Source: Candidatus Roseilinea sp. (GTDB lineage: Bacteria > Chloroflexota > Anaerolineae > J036 > Brachytrichaceae). From it: DNA of 64,000 nucleotides. The notes beneath the pieces were generated by a model that was not told the origin of the DNA, searched no databases, and saw only the letters and a program-made list of their open reading frames with translations. The stretch is from NCBI GenBank assembly GCA_026003755.1, contig BPHV01000004.1, forward strand, positions 124,001 through 188,000. Reading direction: 5' to 3'. This document shows, piece by piece, positions 26,847 to 36,895 of this stretch. The number at the start of each line of letters is the position of its first letter. The first letter of the stretch is position 1. The position numbers were made by a program, and so were the translations under genes.

Positions 26847-28046
26847 ATGTTGAATAATCCCACACTTCCCAAAGGCTTTCGCGCAGCCGGCATCGCTGCC
26901 GGCATCAAGAAGAACGGCAAGCTAGACCTGGCGCTGATCGCCAGTGAGACCGACTGTGTGGCTGCAGCGGTCTTCACCCAGAACAAGGTGAAGGCCGCGC
27001 CGGTGATCTATGACCAGCAGCTGATGGCCGAAGGGCACAAGCTGCGTGCAGTGGTGATCAACTCCGGCTGCGCCAACGCCTGCACCGGCGAGCCAGGGCT
27101 GCGCGACTGCGAAGAAATGGCTCGCCTAACCGCCGAGGCGCTCTCGATTGGGCCGCATCAGGTTTTCGTCATGTCCACCGGCGTGATCGGCGTCCCGCTG
27201 CCGATGGACAAGCTGCGCGTGGGCATTCCCCTCGCGGCGCAGGCGCTGTCGGAAGGCGGCCTGGAGGCCGCTGCATACGCCATCATGACGACCGACACCG
27301 TCCCCAAGATAGCCGCCGACGACATCACCGTGGCCGGCGACGAGAAGCAAGGCGGACCGCGCATGGCGCATTTGGTCGGCATTGCCAAGGGCGCCGGCAT
27401 GATCCATCCCAACATGGCCACCCTGCTGGCCGTGGTGATGACCGATGCCGTCGTCGCGCCGGAGGTGCTGAAGAAGGCGCTGACCAACGCCGTGCGCAAG
27501 TCGTTTAACCGCATCAGCGTAGACGGCGACACCAGCACCAACGACACGCTGGTGGTGCTGGCCAACGGCGCCAGCGGCCTGCAACCCACGCCGCTGGAGT
27601 TCGAGATCCTGCTCACCAGCATCTGCACCGACCTCGCTAAGCAGATCGTGCGCGACGGCGAGGGCGCGACCAAGTTCATCACCATCGAGGTGACCGGCGC
27701 GCGCGACGAGCGCATGGCCGAGAACGTCGGACGCACCATCGCCAAATCGCCGCTGGTGAAGACGGCGTTCTACGGCGAAGACGCCAACTGGGGGCGCATC
27801 ATCGCTGCGGCCGGCTACAGCGGCGAGGACGTGCAACCGGAGAAAATGTCGCTGTGGTTCGGCGGCGTGCACGTGTTCGCCAAAGGCGCCCCAACTTCAT
27901 ACGCCGAAGCAGAGGCAGCCGCGGCGATGAAATCGCGCGAGATCGTCGTGCGGCTCGATCTCGGGCTGGGCAATGCCAGCGCGACGATCTGGACCTGTGA
28001 CCTCTCGCACGACTACGTGACGATCAACGGCAAATATCGCACGTGA
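26847..28046 (+). CDS. argJ: Glutamate N-acetyltransferase/amino-acid acetyltransferase
   Basis: ArgJ recycles the acetyl group between N-acetylornithine and glutamate in arginine synthesis. It is made as a precursor that cuts itself before the Thr in GMIHPNMATLL, splitting the chain into alpha and beta subunits. Other signature parts are NSGCANACTGEPG and ISVDGDTSTNDT. The ATG at 26847 (MLNNPTLPKGF) is the likely start, giving 399 residues. Whether it also uses acetyl-CoA (bifunctional type) cannot be told. It marks the left border of the defence island. Confidence 0.95.
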   Translation: MLNNPTLPKGFRAAGIAAGIKKNGKLDLALIASETDCVAAAVFTQNKVKAAPVIYDQQLMAEGHKLRAVVINSGCANACTGEPGLRDCEEMARLTAEALSIGPHQVFVMSTGVIGVPLPMDKLRVGIPLAAQALSEGGLEAAAYAIMTTDTVPKIAADDITVAGDEKQGGPRMAHLVGIAKGAGMIHPNMATLLAVVMTDAVVAPEVLKKALTNAVRKSFNRISVDGDTSTNDTLVVLANGASGLQPTPLEFEILLTSICTDLAKQIVRDGEGATKFITIEVTGARDERMAENVGRTIAKSPLVKTAFYGEDANWGRIIAAAGYSGEDVQPEKMSLWFGGVHVFAKGAPTSYAEAEAAAAMKSREIVVRLDLGLGNASATIWTCDLSHDYVTINGKYRT

Positions 28047-28186
28047 ATTAGGCCACCCCGGCGCTCGGTTCCTGCGCGGCGACAAACCGGCAGCGCCCGC
28101 GGTCGGTGCAGAACGTCTCGGGCAGGCCGTCGGGACAGACCTTCACGCCGCGGCGTGATCAGCAACCGGCCGGGCACGGCAATCCG

Positions 28187-28219
28187 TCGGCGCCGACCGT
28201 CATAAATCTGCGCTACACA
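28187..28219 (+). mobile_element. Solo right end of an ISKra4-derived element, copy D
   Basis: CATAAATCTGCGCTACAC and the bases before it (CGGCGCCGACCGT) align with the right end of the other copies (CGGCGGTGACTGTCACAAATCCGCGCTACAC) with about 5 mismatches. The interior to the left (28047-28186) is not recognisable as the element; it holds a minus-strand open stretch with several Cys whose family I do not recognise. Confidence 0.5.
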
Positions 28220-28490
28220 CCGAGGCGTTTTTCGCGGTTTTCGCTCGCGCCCGCTGCTCCTGCCCCTTCTCGCTCTGCGCGACCTTGTACTTGCTGGCGG
28301 GCAGCGTAGCGACGACAACTGCTCCAGGGACCTGCTGCACTGCCTCGGCGAGCTGCTGGATGGACGAGACGGTCTGATCCGCCAGGCTCGTGTCGCCGAC
28401 CGGCACCGTGGTTGCGCCGACGCAGTAGTCGGCCAGCTCGTCGAGCAGGATCAGGCATGGGGCGGCCACCCTCTGATCAAAGTTGCGGCT
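28220..28490 (-). pseudogene. Fragment of a second DUF499-type ATPase
   Basis: About 90 codons read VAAPCLILLDELADYCVGA, then SIQQLAEAVQQVPGAVVVAT and SKYKVAQSEKGQE. This is the Walker-B and following region of DUF499 AAA+ ATPases. It differs from the equivalent part of the full gene at 28489-31401 (PVLILLDEVLKYMERA), so it comes from a paralogue. The rest is missing, and the fragment is cut at the ISKra4-type end at 28219. Confidence 0.6.
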
Positions 28491-31401
28491 ACGACTGCCC
28501 GTCTAGCTCTCGCTCGATATTAGCCTCGTCCAGCGGCTCCTCGACCGCGTTGCGGAGCCACGCGGGGTCGAAGCCCTCCGAAGACTGTCCTTCGACGTGG
28601 ATCGTGACCTTCCGGTCGTCCGATTTGTCCGCCAAGTTGGCGATGGCGGGAAAGGCCCTGAAAATCTGGTCCCTTGTGGCCTTGAACTTCAATCGCACGG
28701 TGCCTTGGCGTGCTGCGCCTGCTGCACGGGGCGTTGGGGCAAGAACCGGCCCATCCTCCATAAGCCGAGGAGGCGCCCCAGAGGTGGGAACCGGAACCCC
28801 AGGTGGGACCGGAACGGTTCCCGGTACATGCGTGGCTGCTGCTTCGGGAAGGGCCGTAGGCACCATGAGGAAGCCAGACTCGAAATCCACATCGTCCTCG
28901 GCAAGCGTCCGTCTGATCACCACCTTGTCACGGGCCACCTGGAACTTCCCGTCGGGGCCGAGCGCAGGCTGTGATCCGCTCGTGTAGGCAAAGGTTCCTT
29001 CCGTCACCCCACGCGCAATACCTTTCCGAAGGACGTTCGACGATTCGAGGCGCGGCGGCGCGATGTCCCGGAAGAAGGCCTCCAGCACCTCTGAGGCTTT
29101 GATGCCCAAGAGTGGCGATTCGCCCGGGGCAAGTGGTTCTCCCAGCCGCACGCGCTCTACGATCTTGCGCGGGGTGACGCTGCCATGGACGCGCGGGGTT
29201 CCCACGCTCGTGAGCAGCTCCATGATCCGCTCGTGAATCCCGGTGGCTTGAAGGGGCCGACCGCCCCGTTCCACGCGCTCGATGCCGATCCCGCCGTTTT
29301 CGACCCGCGGCAGCCACCCTGCCGTGTAAAGGTCGCGGAAGCAGGATTCCGCCGTCGCTTCTTCGGTGCGCTTCCGCTCTTTGAGCTGGTCGAGCTGGTC
29401 CTTCGTCAGTCGCAGTTGCTGCTTCTTCGCCTCCACCCGCTCTATGGCCAGGAGATAACGAACGGCGCGGCGGAGCGGCTCGATTTGCCTCTTGTCGGGG
29501 ATCGCCAGCCCGAGACCATTGCGGAAGCGCCTCGGCCTGTCTCCGTACTTCGACAGATATTCCTTGGCCTGGCGCTCCTGCTCCGCCATGCTCTCCGCCG
29601 CAAATTCCAGCGGCAGGTAGGCCACGAGAAAACGCGGCTCGCCGTCCGGGATGTCTTGAGTCTTCTCCGGCCACACAATGGCGCCGGCGTGCCCCGCAAG
29701 GCGCGCGTCGAGCATCTCCTTGATCCTATCCCGAACCGGACCGCGTCCTTGGGCTTGCGCCTCTTGCCGCGCAACTTCCTGTTCCACGTCCTCGATGAGC
29801 TTGGTGACGTTGGGGTCCTTCTTGAAGCAGTAGCGAACGCCGTCGTAGTGCAGGTAGAGGCAGGTGTTGCGGAGTTCGGAGAGCACCGCGGTCGCCGTGA
29901 TGTTGTCGAGGTCGGGACCCACGCACGCCGCAAGAAGCTCGCTCTCGGTCACGCCCGGGGGAAGCGTTTCCGCGTCGCCCGAACCTTCACGCCGGAGGCC
30001 ACCGAACGAGTACAGCAGAATGGCGGTGGCCAGGCGGGTCGCTGGCTTGACGCTCGCGAGTTGAGGCGTCTCCCGGGCCAGCCGCTCGTCAATGCGCTTG
30101 GCCCGGGCGTTTGGCCCCTCGATGTCCGCCGTGATCACCGGGTCGTAGTCGTTCTGGACCCCGAGCTCCTTGAGCAGCTTGACCCGCACGTCCCCGTCCC
30201 GAGCGGCACGTCCCCAGGGCCCAGGAGCGGCCCCGCGCCGCCGTTTCGCTTGAGCGAGTGCATGCAAGAGGCGAGGAAGCGCAGCGCCCCCCGGGTTCGC
30301 TGGAAGGCGTCAACGGCGGTCCACCTTTCCCGCATGATGTCGATGAGCGCGGGGTGGAAGGGATAGGCGGCCCGCATCCGGTCGCGCAGCAAACGGCCTT
30401 CTTCTTCGGCCTGCTGGCGTTCGGCGGGCGTCTCCGCGTGGGCCCTCTGCATGCCGGTCACGACTTCCTGATACGCTGTCGCGACCTCCGTGGCGACGGT
30501 GTGGTCCGGGGGAGCGCCGAGCAGGCGACGCTGCAGAATGGGAAGCACCTCGTCTCCGCTGACCGGTTCGCGAAGCTGATCCACCCGCGCGGCGAGCTTG
30601 TCGATCTCGGCGAGCAGCGCGACGTTGCCCAAGCGCCTCCCGCGCGCTCCAGGTGAGCGAGTACACGAGCGCCGCGTTCGTGCTCCCGGCCACCTCGACG
30701 GTCAGGTTCTGGAAGAAGTCCTTGGCCTGCCGTTGAAGGGTCGAGTCGAGCACGGCCACCGCCGCCGCCCGCTCCATGTACTTCAGCACCTCGTCGAGCA
30801 GGATGAGGACCGGACGTCCGCCCGCCCCCTTGGTGAGAACATCGCGGATCACGTCCCCGCCCGGAGCGACGCGATCCTCGTCGTGCTGCGCAACGATGGG
30901 GAAGGCCCTCTCCGGGTCGATCTGCCAGGCGAGCCAGCCCCACATCGTCCGGATCGTCCGACCGCCGTCGAGTTCCTTGCCGTTGCGGGCGTCGAACTTT
31001 TCCCCGTCGAACACGGCTACCGCCACGTTCTGCGGGCGGGCGAAGCCGCTGCGCTTCGGGAATGCAATCGAGAGCTTCGCGACTCCGCGCTGCGTGCAGA
31101 AGCGCCGCCAGGGTGTGCGACTTCCCCCTCCGAACGGCGTGCGCAGCTTGAGCACCCGGTTGTAGCCCGACTTTCCGGCGAGCGACGCCAGCACCTCCTC
31201 GAGAAGCTTCTGGAGGTCGGCGGTCAGGTACGTCGCCCGGAAGAAGGCCTCCGGGTCGCGGTTCACGACGGGCACGTTGGGATCCCCGCCGCGATGGCGC
31301 CGAGGTCGATGGCGAAGACCGCCTCCGTGAGCGACGCCCGCTTCCACATCGGGGTGCAGCTTCACGAGGTCGGTCCAGGGGCGCAGGGCTCGGGTGGTCA
31401 T
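28489..31401 (-). CDS. DUF499 AAA+ ATPase of a defence operon, about six frameshifts
   Basis: Read across frames, the product has about 970 residues. The start is ATG 31401 (MTTRALRPWTDLVKLHPD), overlapping the DUF5615 stop. Frame changes are needed near 31345, 31285, 31130, 31090, 30630 and 30205. The Walker A segment (FGGGKSHTLAALLHA) spans the change at 31130, a G5 run. Walker B is PVLILLDEVLKYMERA at about 30780-30825. From 30200 to 28489 the frame is open for about 570 codons. DUF499 ATPases accompany DUF1156 methylases in defence loci, perhaps as the sensor or motor. As written the gene is broken, by decay or by homopolymer errors. Confidence 0.72.
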
Positions 31402-31784
31402 TCAGATTCTCCTTGTTCTCTGCCTTCGCGAGGCTCGTGAATGCGGATTCTTCCAGGCTCGACGATCCAAAGACCACTCTTCAGTGGCCTGGATCGGATC
31501 TCGGGCAACGCGCTGAGCAGTGTTGCCCGAATCAGGCTCAACAAGGGCCGAGGAACACGAACGATGACGATGCCCTCGGTGGACTCCGGCGGATAGCGAA
31601 GAGGATTCGAGAAGTCGAGGGCCAGGCTCACCAGCACTCGTTGGGAATCGCGACAGACCTGATAGATTGTCTGGTCTGTCGATCCCGACAGTCCCTCGTC
31701 GCGCACCGTGTCCACGTCGAACCCCTCGTTCTGCAGCACGGGCACGAGCCGCACGTCGAAGTTCTCGTCGAGCTTCAGCCTCAT
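31398..31784 (-). CDS. DUF5615-family PIN-like toxin
   Basis: This 128-residue protein begins MRLKLDENFDVRLVPVL and has LALDFSNPLRYPP in the middle, the signature DEN and LDFS elements of the DUF5615 PIN-like family. It should be the ribonuclease-like toxin partner of the DUF433 protein directly upstream. It starts in a 4-bp overlap with that gene and ends in one with the DUF499 gene. It looks intact. Confidence 0.83.
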   Translation of the reverse strand: MRLKLDENFDVRLVPVLQNEGFDVDTVRDEGLSGSTDQTIYQVCRDSQRVLVSLALDFSNPLRYPPESTEGIVIVRVPRPLLSLIRATLLSALPEIRSRPLKSGLWIVEPGRIRIHEPREGREQGESE

Positions 31785-32032
31785 GCCCCTTCCGCCTTGG
31801 CGGGGATCGGGATCACTCGCTCGCGCGTCATTTCCGCCGCATACGCCAAGGCCGCCCGGATGTCCTCGACCGTCAATTGCGGATAGGCTTCAAGAAGCTC
31901 TTGTTCGGAGACACCTTCTGCCAAATTGTCCACGATTAACGATACCCAAATCCGAGTGCCCTTGATGCAGGGGCGGCCGTGACACACGTTCGGATTAATC
32001 GAGATCCGATCTCTCCAGTCCCTTTCGCTCAT
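31781..32032 (-). CDS. DUF433-family antitoxin
   Basis: This 83-residue protein has the DUF433 helix-turn-helix pattern: RISINPNVCHGRPCIKGTRI and then EGVSEQELLEAYPQLTVEDI. DUF433 proteins pair with DUF5615 toxins, and here the toxin gene follows with an ATGA overlap. The start overlaps the corrected stop of the DUF1156 methylase gene. Its placement inside the operon suggests it may also regulate or guard the operon. Confidence 0.88.
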   Translation of the reverse strand: MSERDWRDRISINPNVCHGRPCIKGTRIWVSLIVDNLAEGVSEQELLEAYPQLTVEDIRAALAYAAEMTRERVIPIPAKAEGA

Positions 32033-34983
32033 GGTGCGTTCTCCCTTCCAAAAAGCGGCAGTTCTGCCAGCCGCTGGTCAATCAGCACCCGCCAGTTGGC
32101 GAGCAGTTTCTTGAGCGCGGCCTGCTTCGGCGGCAGTCGTCACGCTGCGCATCCATCCTGCCCTTCCGAGAGCGGTCCCGGCCAGCACCTGGGCCAGCAG
32201 GCGCAGGCGCTCGCGGTCGGGCCGGGCCTCGTCGAGGAACGTGTTGAGCGCACGCGGCTGGTTCTCCACGAGCCACAGGATGCGGTGCAGCGCGTCGATG
32301 AGGGGCGCCGGCGTTCCGTCCTCCGGCAGCCCCAGTTTCTCGTCTTCGCCCCGCTCGGTGAAGTCCCGCAGGCGGTACTTCCCCTTCTTCTTTGCGACGA
32401 GTGGGGCAGGCCGCCGGCCTGCCAATCCCTTAGGACCGTCCAACTCCACACCTCTGCCCGTAGGTGAAGACGATGGCCTCGCCCGCCTCCATCTCGGCGG
32501 CCTTGTAGGCGTAGCGCCAGAGCACATAGAACCGGCTCGGCCCGTCCACGGTGGAAACGCCGCTGCCCGCCATGCCGAAGATCTTCTCCAGGAGCGTCTC
32601 CAGCACAACCCCTTCCACCTCGGCGAGGAACTTCTCGGCGGGGACCTCCTCGCCGTTGGCGTACTCGACGCGGGCGAAGCGGGTGAAGGCGCGCAGGCCC
32701 GCGCCCACGGCCGCGATCGCCAGGTCCGCGCCCGCGATCCCCATCTTCCAGAGCGAATCCACCCGCTCGCGGACGATCTGCTCCAGCTCGGGCCGCACCT
32801 CGTCCTCGTAGGATCCGACTTCTGCCCCTTCGCGTTTGCGCGCGACCAAGAAGATGCTAGAGGCGAGGGCGGCGGAGTCCATGCCGCGCAGCCGCGATTT
32901 CATCTCGGTGTCGAGCGGCCACGCTTCGGTGACTGTGAACCCGGCCTGCCGCAGGGCATCCACGAGCGTGGCCCAGCCGAGCGTCGTCTTGTGCGCATAG
33001 ACGACCACCATGGAGCCACCCGGCTTCAGTACCCGGTTCGCTTCGGCGAACGACTTGCGCCATCATCTGCTCGTAGGCGGCGCGGGCCTTCTCCTTGCTG
33101 CCGCCGTGGCGGACGGGATCCGCGACGATCTCTTGCCTCTTGGGCGTGCCTTCCGTAGCGAAGTGCTCCGGGTAGAGGTGGCCGATCGTGCGCTTGAGCC
33201 AGACGTAGAAGAAGTCCGAGATGTCGGCGTAGGGAACGTTGTCGTAGTAGGGCGGGTCGGTGACGACGGCGTCGAAGGAGGCCTCGGGATATCGGAGCGC
33301 CGTGGCCGAGCCGCGGGTGACGGCGGCGGCGTGGCCACTGTCGGCCTGTGTCTCGGCTACGCCGACGATCCAGTCCAGAGCACCTTCAGGCGAACCAGAC
33401 GCGCCGCCAAACGGCGCAAGCTCGGCGAAGTCCCAGACCATTGGTAGGGCTTGGCGACCAAATGTTCCAGCGATCAGTTCACGGGTAACGTGCCAACGCG
33501 CCAAAGAGGAGTTGTAGTCCGCTTGCCGATTGACCAGCACGCCAAGATACATCAACACCGCCTTGGCCAGCTCGGCATCCACGCCCGCCTTCCGCATCTC
33601 CTCCTGCGCCTCCCGCACCGCCGCGGCGAAGGTGAGCAGGCAGAGCATCTGGCGGGGGGTGAAGAGGTCGCCCCAGGTTCGCAGGCCATAGGGCCGGACG
33701 GTGATGCCCAGGCTGTTATCACGGCAGTCCGAGGGGAGATTCGCGATCGGTTCGCTTGGCACCGAAAGCCCGGTTCGCTTACAAAGCGCCTTAATCCTTT
33801 GACCGATCTCTTCGTCGTCGGGACCGGTGTCGCGCAGATCGTCAGGCGACAGGTACACCTTGCCCTTTCCCCCGGGTCGCGTGCAGACGACGGCCATCAA
33901 CTGGCGGCCCAACCGGCCTTCCCAACCCTCGTCCTTTACGTAGTCAATATCGGCGACTGTCCCGCAGAAGGGGCAGGTCGCGTTGCCGCCTCTTGAGAAG
34001 CCCGCCGGGTCGAAGCCCAGGCCTTGCTCGGTGCGGCTCTCGACGACCTCAAAGCGTACCTGCTTCTCGCCCTTGGGCGCGATCATCTTCAGCGCCACAT
34101 AGCGGTTCTTCTTCTTGCACAGCCAGGTCTGCCGCACCAGCGGCACGGTCGCCCCGCACGAGGGATTCTTGCAGCGCACCGTCCGCGTCCAGAGGTAGGC
34201 GACGGGCACGAGGAAGCCGGGCGGTACTTCCTTCTTTGGCTCTTTCCACAAGGCTGTCTGCGTTTCCGGCCTCCGCCCTTTGTACCCCGGATCAGGAATG
34301 AGCGGATAGAGGTCGCCGATCTCGGCCTTGACCTTTTCCAGCACCCAGTTCCCCCAGTAGCGGACCTCTGCGGCCAGCCCCCCCCAGGTCGGTTCACCCT
34401 CGGCGTTCTTGGGGCCGGTCATGCCGCGCGCGTTTGGGTCGGACTTGCCGTACTTCTGCGGATAGACCAGCGTGCAAAGCTCGATAATGTGCGCGACGGG
34501 GTTCAGATCGAGCGCGTAGGCCTCGCAGCCGAGGCGCAGCGCCTCCAGCGGAATCGCCCCACCGCCGGCGAACATGTCGAGTACCTTGGGCCGGGGCGCG
34601 CGGCCCTCGAGGATGTCCTCGACCGTGACCGGCTTGCCGGTCTCCTGGGTGAGCCGCTCCGCGTGGGCATCGAGGATATGCTTCTGTGCGTCGGCGATGG
34701 CCTGGGGTGAGCCCGGATACTGGCACAGCCGCTCGACGAACTTGGCCGCATTGGCCCAGCCCAGGCTCTGCTTCTTGTTGTCCGGCCCGTTCGCGGGAAC
34801 GAAGCGCGAGGCCGGCACCAGCGCCCCGTACACCGCTGCCCGGCACGCCACGAGCGGCCGCCTGGCCCACCAGAGATGCAGCGTCGAAATGTGCCCCTTG
34901 CGCACGGATTTTTCCCGCGAGGCCTCCTTGCTGATGGCCTCGATGGGCAGGTAGTCCTCGATGAGCTGGCGATCGTTGGTCAT
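32029..34983 (-). CDS. DUF1156 Zn-ribbon adenine-specific DNA methylase, about three frameshifts
   Basis: Reconstructed length is about 984 residues. The DUF1156 N-terminus is visible (IEDYLPIEAISKEASREK, LHLWWARRP), then the AdoMet loop VLDMFAGGGAIPLEALRLG, a zinc-ribbon region (CKNPSCGATVP and CPFCGTV) and the catalytic motif DPPYYDN. The shifts are near 33058, 32462 and 32130. The corrected C-terminus reads LLANWRVLIDQRLAELPLFG and stops at 32029-32031, overlapping the DUF433 start. The start is ATG 34983, overlapping the preceding stop. Such enzymes are predicted to methylate adenine in phage-defence modules. The three shifts leave it inactive if real; the AdoMet and catalytic motifs are both upstream of them. 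Confidence 0.83.
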
Positions 34984-35585
34984 GGGGTGGCTGGAAACCA
35001 TACCTGCAAAGTCTCCCTAAAACGCAGAAAAGCAGAATCCTGGCAGCGTTCCACACTCACAGTCTGCGCGAGGGTGCGATAGATGGCGGACGATCGCGGC
35101 TTTCGGACTTCGTAGAGCGCCGACTCGACCGCGGCCTTTGGATGCTTGGGTTTCGGATCGGTGGCTGCCCACAGTCCTTTCTGCTGGAGCCACTCCTTGA
35201 GCGCCGGATCACGCCCGGCCCAACCGAGCGCTTCGTCCACATGCGGCGAATCGCTCCAGACCCAGGCTTCCAGTTCGGGAACAATGACGATGGCCTGAGC
35301 CCAGCCAGCAAGGCCCGCGTTGTCAAGAGCTTGATCGATCTCGCTTTGTACATCCTGTGGCGCGCCTTCCCACGCCGCATCGAGCACGAGAAGGCCGTGG
35401 CGGTACTTGTTGTGAAGGGAACGCAGAAAGTCGATACCCTCCCCAAACACGCCAGGATCGCGCCGAGGATGAACCTTAATCTCGGCATCCAGCGGGCGGA
35501 TACCCAGGGCCGCATTCCGCGTGAGAAGCCCCTGCACGGCCGCCTCCATGTTCTTGTCTGCGACGAGACAGATAAGATCCTTCAT
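34980..35585 (-). CDS. Small TOPRIM/DUF4276-like protein
   Basis: The 201-residue product starts MKDLICLVADKNMEAAVQGL and has HGLLVLDAAWEGAP, then VIVPELEAWVWSDSPHV. An acidic residue near the start, a D-x-x-x-E strand and a later Glu-rich strand fit a TOPRIM-like or DUF4276 nuclease pattern, though I cannot assign the family with certainty. Proteins of this kind are usually encoded beside an AAA ATPase of the OLD type, as here. Both ends are ATGA overlaps. The gene is intact. Confidence 0.6.
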   Translation of the reverse strand: MKDLICLVADKNMEAAVQGLLTRNAALGIRPLDAEIKVHPRRDPGVFGEGIDFLRSLHNKYRHGLLVLDAAWEGAPQDVQSEIDQALDNAGLAGWAQAIVIVPELEAWVWSDSPHVDEALGWAGRDPALKEWLQQKGLWAATDPKPKHPKAAVESALYEVRKPRSSAIYRTLAQTVSVERCQDSAFLRFRETLQVWFPATP

Positions 35586-36895
35586 CCCAGAATCCCGCTT
35601 GCGAAGAGCGTTCCTAGGTCCCGCGTTCCTCGCCATTCCTTGAGCTCGGGGTGTTGGTCACCCGAAACGACATCGGTCGCCCCATTTTGGTCGCGTGCAA
35701 AGCAGAGAATCTCGCTCGGCTTTGCCATGCTGAGGATCACCGGAGAGTGCGTGGCCAACAGCACTTGGGCTCCATAGACTGAGGAGAGAGACTGATAGAC
35801 CGTTTCTACCGCTCGCGGATGGATGCCGTTCTCCGGTTCCTCAATGAGACAGATTCCCAAAAGATCCGGTATGTACGCCAGCAGCGTCAGTGCGAGCAGG
35901 CGCAGCGTCCCATCGGAAACAAGCCAGGAGGGAATCGTGAGTCCATTCTTGTAGTGCAACACGAGATAACGATGTCGGTCTTCTTCCCGCTCCCGAGTCT
36001 CAATGCGTTCGATGTCGGGCAGAGCCTCGCGGACGTGGGCGACCCAGTCCTGCAAACGCGCCGGGTGCTCTTTCTCAAGGGCATGGACGACCCACGGCAA
36101 GTTCGAGCCGTCGGGGAGATAGCCTCTGGCACGACTGGGCGGGCTGGGCAGGCGCATGGCCTCGCTCGACAGAGTCAGCCGCTGGATACCCTCAGCCAGG
36201 ACCTTGCGAAACCACGTTGCCACGGGAAAGCGTTCTTCGTCCTCCGGCAGATTTGCAAGTGCTGCCTTGTCAGCCGGGACGCGGAACGGGTTATTCCAGC
36301 CCGAGGTCTCCGACCAAAAGGTGACTCTCTCCGGCTCGTCGCCTCGACCGACGACTTTTTTCCAGCCGGGTAGGCGTTTCCGAGGGGCTTGCACGATGCT
36401 CTCAGGAGGCTCCGGTGGTTCGGGAAATAGCGTTCTTTGCACCGAACCCGAAGTCCGATTTTCGGGAACTTCAGGCCGCAACCACAGGTTCTCCGTCGCC
36501 ACACGGGGCGCGCCTGAAACGTCCACAGCGATTTCATAGCGACAGAGATTGGTATTGCCGTTTTTGAGGTGGCTCTGAAGATGAGAAGGAATGGCGGCTT
36601 CGACTGCCAGCTCAAATCGCTTGCCCTGTCGCATCCAAGTGAGCTGTTTTGCGTCCGAGGCTCGATGCGGAATGCTGAGCTTTGGCTCGCCTTCCACCGC
36701 AGCCATCAGACTTGAGCGAAGCAGATCCCCCAGGAAGGCAGGAACATCGAGAAACGTGGATTTACCGCTCGCATTCGGCCCAACGAGAACCTGAAAGCGC
36801 TGTAAACAGAAGGAAACGTAGCGCAAAGACCGATAACCAAGCGCCTCGATGCGTACGATGGATCCAGGGGCGGATCGGATAGGCTCGCCGTTCAT
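35582..36895 (-). CDS. AAA ATPase of the RecF/OLD-like (AAA_15/AAA_21) type
   Basis: The 437-residue product has Walker A GPNASGKST at residues 39-47, a LSSEAMRL region, and near the C-terminus Walker B ICLIEEPENGIHPRA with an ATHSP switch motif. This fits ABC-type ATPases that sense DNA ends or partner with a nuclease. The start is ATG 36895, overlapping the helicase stop. No nuclease domain is fused; the gene that follows probably supplies it. Intact. Confidence 0.85.
   Translation of the reverse strand: MNGEPIRSAPGSIVRIEALGYRSLRYVSFCLQRFQVLVGPNASGKSTFLDVPAFLGDLLRSSLMAAVEGEPKLSIPHRASDAKQLTWMRQGKRFELAVEAAIPSHLQSHLKNGNTNLCRYEIAVDVSGAPRVATENLWLRPEVPENRTSGSVQRTLFPEPPEPPESIVQAPRKRLPGWKKVVGRGDEPERVTFWSETSGWNNPFRVPADKAALANLPEDEERFPVATWFRKVLAEGIQRLTLSSEAMRLPSPPSRARGYLPDGSNLPWVVHALEKEHPARLQDWVAHVREALPDIERIETREREEDRHRYLVLHYKNGLTIPSWLVSDGTLRLLALTLLAYIPDLLGICLIEEPENGIHPRAVETVYQSLSSVYGAQVLLATHSPVILSMAKPSEILCFARDQNGATDVVSGDQHPELKEWRGTRDLGTLFASGILG

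Noticed and set aside
28047-28186. A small Cys-containing open stretch on the minus strand left of IS copy D
   Set aside because: It is too short and lacks a start and a recognised family, so it is mentioned only under copy D.
31413-31886. A plus-strand frame across the DUF433/DUF5615 genes
   Set aside because: The minus-strand genes have full family signatures and ATGA coupling on both sides.
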